A DNA stretch of 64,000 nt from Phocoena phocoena (taxonomy: Eukaryota; Chordata; Mammalia; Artiodactyla; Phocoenidae), in assembly GCF_963924675.1 (NCBI RefSeq), contig NC_089223.1, positions 11,668,881 to 11,732,880 of the forward strand. Direction: 5' to 3'. The notes beneath the pieces are model-generated. The model ran no database searches. It had not been told where the DNA came from and was given only the letters and a program-made list of their open reading frames with translations. How positions within the stretch are numbered: the stretch's first letter is position 1; the number at the start of each line of letters is the position of its first letter. The position numbers were made by a program, and so were the translations under genes. This document shows, piece by piece, positions 60,181 to 64,000 of this stretch.

Positions 60181-60884
60181 TTCCCACCAATCTGAGGGAC
60201 TCTCCATGGTCTCTTTTCAACATTTAAAATGTCTGGACACCACGTTTCCATTTTCTCTCAATATTATCTTACCTTTTCTGTCATCTACCAATCCATGGCC
60301 ATTTTAAAGGAATAAAATATTTTGCTGAATATATGTAAACTCTTGCTACTTGTCTCAGAACTTAAATTTCAGCCATTGCCAGGGTCTCTAATAGACAACC
60401 TTCTCCTTTCCTAATGATGCTAATGCCACTGCTTCCCTTGGAGCCTAGCCTAAATTTTTGCTGAAGCATTAGGTAGACACAACCAGGTCAAACTCTGCAA
60501 AATCTTGACCTCCAGAACTTCTGCTCCTGGAATTTCCCATGGCTCAGTCATTCACATTTGCTTGTAGAATGGCAGATCTCTGCCACAGTTTTCTCCTGGG
60601 TCAGTTCTGCATGCCACGCTTCAAGAGCTGCTGCATGATTTAGGTCATATCTTCCTGTCCTTCTCTTCCTTTTCCTTTCCTTTCCTTTCTAATCTTCCTA
60701 GGCTGCATTTGTACCTTTAAATAATAAAATTCATTACTTTGAAATATTAAAATGCCTGTTTTCAATAACATAATGTGATGTCTTATACTTCAGATCTCTT
60801 TGATTTTAAATATAACTGTGTTCTTCTAACCATAGCTATACTGATGAGTTTATTCATATGAACTTTATAAGGTATATCCCATCT
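60181..60884. other. No recognised gene; short TTTCC repeat
   Basis: A (TTTCC)n stretch at about 60666-60690. The rest is unique. Confidence 0.4.
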
Positions 60885-61125
60885 CATATTTATTTATTTT
60901 TTAAATGATTGTTGCCATTTTATTTATTTATTTATTTTAATATTTATTTGGTTGCACTGGGTCTTAGTTGCAGCACACGGGCTCCTTAGTTGTGGCATTT
61001 GAACTCTTAGTTGCAGCATGCATGTGGGATCTAGTTCCCTGACCAGGGTTTGAACCCAGGCCCCCTGCATTGGGAGCGTGGAGTCTTATCCACTGCACCA
61101 CCAGGGAAGTCCCCCAACATATTTA
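60885..61125 (-). mobile_element. Cetartiodactyl tRNA-Glu-derived SINE (CHR-1-like), antisense
   Basis: The reverse complement starts GGGACTTCCCTGGTGGTGCA (tRNA-Glu head with the pol III A box), then the B-box region GGGTTCAAACCC, then the family body 'tgctgcaactaagag'. It ends in an AATAAATAAATA-type tail, seen as TTTATTTATTTATT at about 60918-60935. A CATATTTA repeat at 60885-60892 and 61118-61125 may be the TSD, although the tail separates it from the SINE body. More diverged than the SINE at 63.5 kb, so older. Confidence 0.9.
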
Positions 61126-63490
61126 GCCCTTTGTCAAAAACAGAATGATTTCCCATGGAATGATTGTTTTAGGGAATGGAATTGAATAGAATGTTCTGTT
61201 GTATGATAGAGGGCAGCCAAATGGTAAATGAAAGAACAGTGTTTCAATTATTTTCTTTTTTGAAATTAAACTAATACTCATGTATAAAAATTATCTAGTG
61301 ATTTCTACCTGTTGGACACAATTAGCTTCATGTGCATTAATGCATTCAGTGTATGTTTGATAAATATATGTCTTTAGGGAGGATCTTTTTGTCTCCATAT
61401 CAGTGGTCAAAGAACAAGGTAAATAAATCAAAGATTATCACTTTCTATTTATCTTACTAGATTTTACTATTATCTGTCCTCTTGAAGTAATTTATGTCTG
61501 TATTGTTTGTGAATGGTGGAAATAATGATGTGCTACTGTTCATCTCTTCCCAGTTCTGCTTTCATTGATGTAATAATATAAACAGCTTGAAATCAGCCTT
61601 GACAGAAGTATTTACACCACAGAAATGAACAAACACTTTGAATCAGGATGGTGTTTTTTTTCTTTCTTCATGGAGAGCCAGTGTTAAATTTTTCCAGCAC
61701 ATAACTTGTTTTAGGCCTGATGTAATCTACAGATACAAATTAGGCTTTCAGTTCTCTCTTCTCTCCCTTTCCATCCTTCTTTCCTGCTACCCTTTCATGA
61801 CTCACTTACTCTACACCCCTTTCTCTCTCTCGTTCCATCCTTTCTTCTTTATCTCATTCCCTATGTGTGAGTGGTACTTATTTCTTCCTGCCAAAGACAG
61901 ATTTTCTCCATGTAGCAAGAAAAATCCAAGCAGTGAATCATTATCCTTAGAGTTCCATGATCCCCAAAGTAAAGCTCCTTCTCTAACTCCATTTTGCAAA
62001 ATACATATCAGAGGATTTGGAGTAGATTGTAATGGGTCATATGTTTACACCTAGAAAAATCCCTATGGCAAAGTTAATGGGTAACTAGGATGGTAGATCT
62101 GCATCATTACCACCTAAGAGTTTAATTTAATGAAGAGGGCCACTGGGATTTGGAGTCATACCAGAATCATTTGATTTGGAGATATAGGACAGTTCCACAA
62201 AAGGAGTTGGGAGTATTAGATAGACAGAAGCAAAAAAAAATGTTTTAATTCTAAGTCCCAGTGTGTTAGAAACAGAGTAAATTATTGCTTGAAATTAATA
62301 ATTATGAATTCTTTATCAGGGGTTCTCATACTATTTATCTTTATTTGCTGTACTTCCTTATTAAAATGATAAATATAGATAAATATAGTTTCTTAGCAAT
62401 CATTGTCATCTTTTGTTTTATTCATGATTAACTCAGCAGGAATATGGGGAGAAAATGAGATTTAAATTATAGCATTTTAAACATTATTTAATACATACAA
62501 AGAATTTAGTTCAATGCCTAGTAATAGTTGTCATTGCCAATATTATCACAATTGTTATCGTCAGTACTCTGTACTCATTTGAAAGAATGAGACACATGGA
62601 GGGTATATTCATATTTTTGTTAAATGCATTCATATACATGTTTATATATATGTACATAAATGTGGAATTATATACTTGTGTATGCACATATTCTTATATT
62701 AAATGAAGAAATGTGTATCGCTTTACTTTGAAGTTAATGATTATCTGTAGGAATTTTAGATTTTGGCAAACTTCTTTTTGCACTGCACCCTTTTCAATAT
62801 TGTTTAAGTATTATAATGAGTTTGCTTTTCTTTATTGTCAGAAATATACATATATAATATCTTTTTGGAGATGGAATTATTTTGTGTGCTTACGATAATC
62901 TTTTTATAAGTATCTGCATTTTATAATGATTCTTCATTTTAATATATCTAAAACATAAAAATATTAATTAGTTGTACCATAAACAATTAATTATAGATAC
63001 AGACACAGTCATACATTTTTAGTTCAATTATTATTTAAAGCTTAAGCATTTCTTTCAAATGTTTACCATGACATTTAAGCCTAAGTTTGTTTTATTGTGT
63101 CATCACAAATCCTTATAAAAATATCCCCTATCTGTCTTGTTGAGAAATTCGTTATTATTTCCAGAAGAATCCCCAGTGCTTTACTTTCCTGAAAAGACAG
63201 AGTTATGAGAACAGTGTGCTGGCGTGACCAGCCCACTGGGAACTGAAGAACTAGTAGGCGGGTATTTTCTCTGTTGTTCCATGAGGCTACATAATCTCTT
63301 CATTGGGATTTGACTATTTAATCTTCTCCTATAGTTTCCACTTTCGAATGGATTTAGTTTTTCATGGTGATAAAGGCATATTAATTAGAGTTCAGTTAAA
63401 ATGCCTTTTACCATTTAACTATACTATGTCTTTGATCAGCTGTTGGATTGTCATGTTCCAATGCAGACTTTAAGGGCAGGGCATGTGTTT
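61126..63490. other. No recognised gene
   Basis: Over 2 kb of unique DNA. The 138-residue frame at 61638-62054 is the longest after L1 ORF2 but has no start context, domain or splice signals, and a 62-residue frame overlaps it on the other strand. It is most simply a chance frame in a pyrimidine-rich stretch. Confidence 0.45.
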
Positions 63491-63711
63491 AAAACAGTGA
63501 CTGCTGGGCTTCCCTGGTGGCGCAGTCGTTGGGAGTCCTGCGGACGCAGGTTCGTGCCCCGGTCTGGGAGGATCCCGCATGCCGCGGAGCGGCTGGGCCC
63601 GTGGGCCATGGCCGCAGAGCCTGCGCGTCTTGAGCCTGTGCTCCGCTACGGGAGAGGCCACAGCAGTGAGAGGCCTGCGTACCGCAAAACAAAAACAAAA
63701 CAGTGACTGCT
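63491..63711 (+). mobile_element. CHR-2-type cetacean SINE with perfect TSD
   Basis: Body 63506-63696: GGGCTTCCCTGGTGGCGCAG (tRNA-Glu head, A box), CAGGTTCGTGCCCCGGTCTG (B box), CATGCCGCGGAGCGGCTGGG, GAGAGGCCACAGCAGTGAGA, CCGCAAAACAAAAAC tail. Compared with the usual form, about 15 bases are missing just before the B box, at 'agtcctgcggacgcagg'. The 15-bp TSD AAAACAGTGACTGCT is perfect at 63491-63505 and 63697-63711. Many CpG pairs survive and the match to the family is close, so the insertion is recent. The three frames across it (63443-63706, 63470-63661, 63489-63776) are GC-driven artefacts. Confidence 0.97.
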
Positions 63712-63910
63712 AGTATGTACTTTAAGAAGTGGGCATGAGCAGAGCAGGGGAGTGGACTAAAAGAAAATGTAAACACAGGTCTGATGGCACTTTATATAAA
63801 AATATATAAGAGAAAAAGCCCAGGCCTTACCAAAAACAGAACCAAAAGCACAAGGAAAATGAGGGGAAGAAAACCTCAGCTTAATGCCATCTGACATAAA
63901 GGTATCCAGT

Positions 63911-64000
63911 AACCCCCCCACCTAATTTTGTAAGTTGAAATCTTAATACCCTGTACCTCAGAATGTGGCTTGTTTGGAACTAGAGCCCTTAAAGAGGCAG
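63911..64000 (+). mobile_element. MLT1-type MaLR LTR, start only (cut by window edge)
   Basis: 'taacccccccacctaattttg', 'gttgaaatcttaataccctg', 'tacctcagaatgtggcttg', 'actagagcccttaaagaggc' follow the beginning of an MLT1 LTR. The rest lies beyond the window. Confidence 0.7.

Noticed and set aside
61638..62054. 138-residue open frame
   Set aside because: No recognisable domain, no promoter or splice context, a competing frame on the other strand, and pyrimidine-rich low-complexity content. Treated as chance.
63443..63776. Frames of 63-95 residues on both strands
   Set aside because: They cover a GC-rich SINE. The coding potential is an artefact of base composition.

Overview
The window is 64 kb of AT-rich mammalian nuclear DNA with no protein-coding gene that the sequence supports. 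The interspersed repeats point to a cetacean. A CHR-2-type tRNA-Glu SINE, a family I know from whales and dolphins, lies at 63506-63696 inside a perfect 15-bp target-site duplication (TSD). An older Cetartiodactyl tRNA-Glu SINE lies at 60936-61115, and several L1 copies carry the 3' ends typical of even-toed ungulates and whales. Species assignment is from memory of these families, not from a search. The window reads as a gene desert or the inside of a large intron.

Layout. 1-5.5 kb: unique AT-rich DNA with one old repeat, an L2 tail, a polypyrimidine tract and a 29-bp tandem duplication. 5.5-10.7 kb: a 5'-truncated antisense L1, a (TG)n tract, a 41-bp fragment of the 5' half of tRNA-Lys in its own TSD, an MLT1 LTR with a 5-bp TSD, and L2 and MIR pieces. 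10.7-15.4 kb: an old antisense L1M element split by a younger 2.7-kb antisense L1 flanked by a 12-bp TSD. 18.4-23.6 kb: an MLT1 LTR, MIRs, a sense L1M copy whose 3' UTR holds a six-unit 68-bp tandem array, and a second MLT1 LTR with a 5-bp TSD. 24.7-26.5 kb: old LINE pieces, a (GT)n tract and a GC-rich solo retroviral LTR. 26.5-31.7 kb: mostly unique DNA. 31.7-35.1 kb: an L2 split by a young sense L1, then MER5A and MIR. 35-43.5 kb: mostly unique DNA with scattered MIR, L2 and L1 fragments and a 27-bp palindrome. 43.5-49.7 kb: MIR and four L1 fragments. 50.8-51.4 kb: one hAT element interrupted by another. 51.4-57.5 kb: mostly unique DNA. 57.5-58.9 kb: a nearly complete hAT-Charlie element with a decayed transposase. 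60-64 kb: MIR, two SINEs and the start of another MLT1 LTR.

Nothing here works together as a genetic system. The history is layered: L2, MIR, MLT1, MER5 and Charlie copies first, then L1M, then Cetartiodactyl L1 and SINE, and last the CHR-2 SINE, with the retroviral LTR probably among the later arrivals. I found no undescribed defence or metabolic system. The best leads are the 68-bp array with its identical 136-bp dimers, the tRNA-half retropseudogene, and the well-preserved insertion junctions, which could serve as phylogenetic markers.
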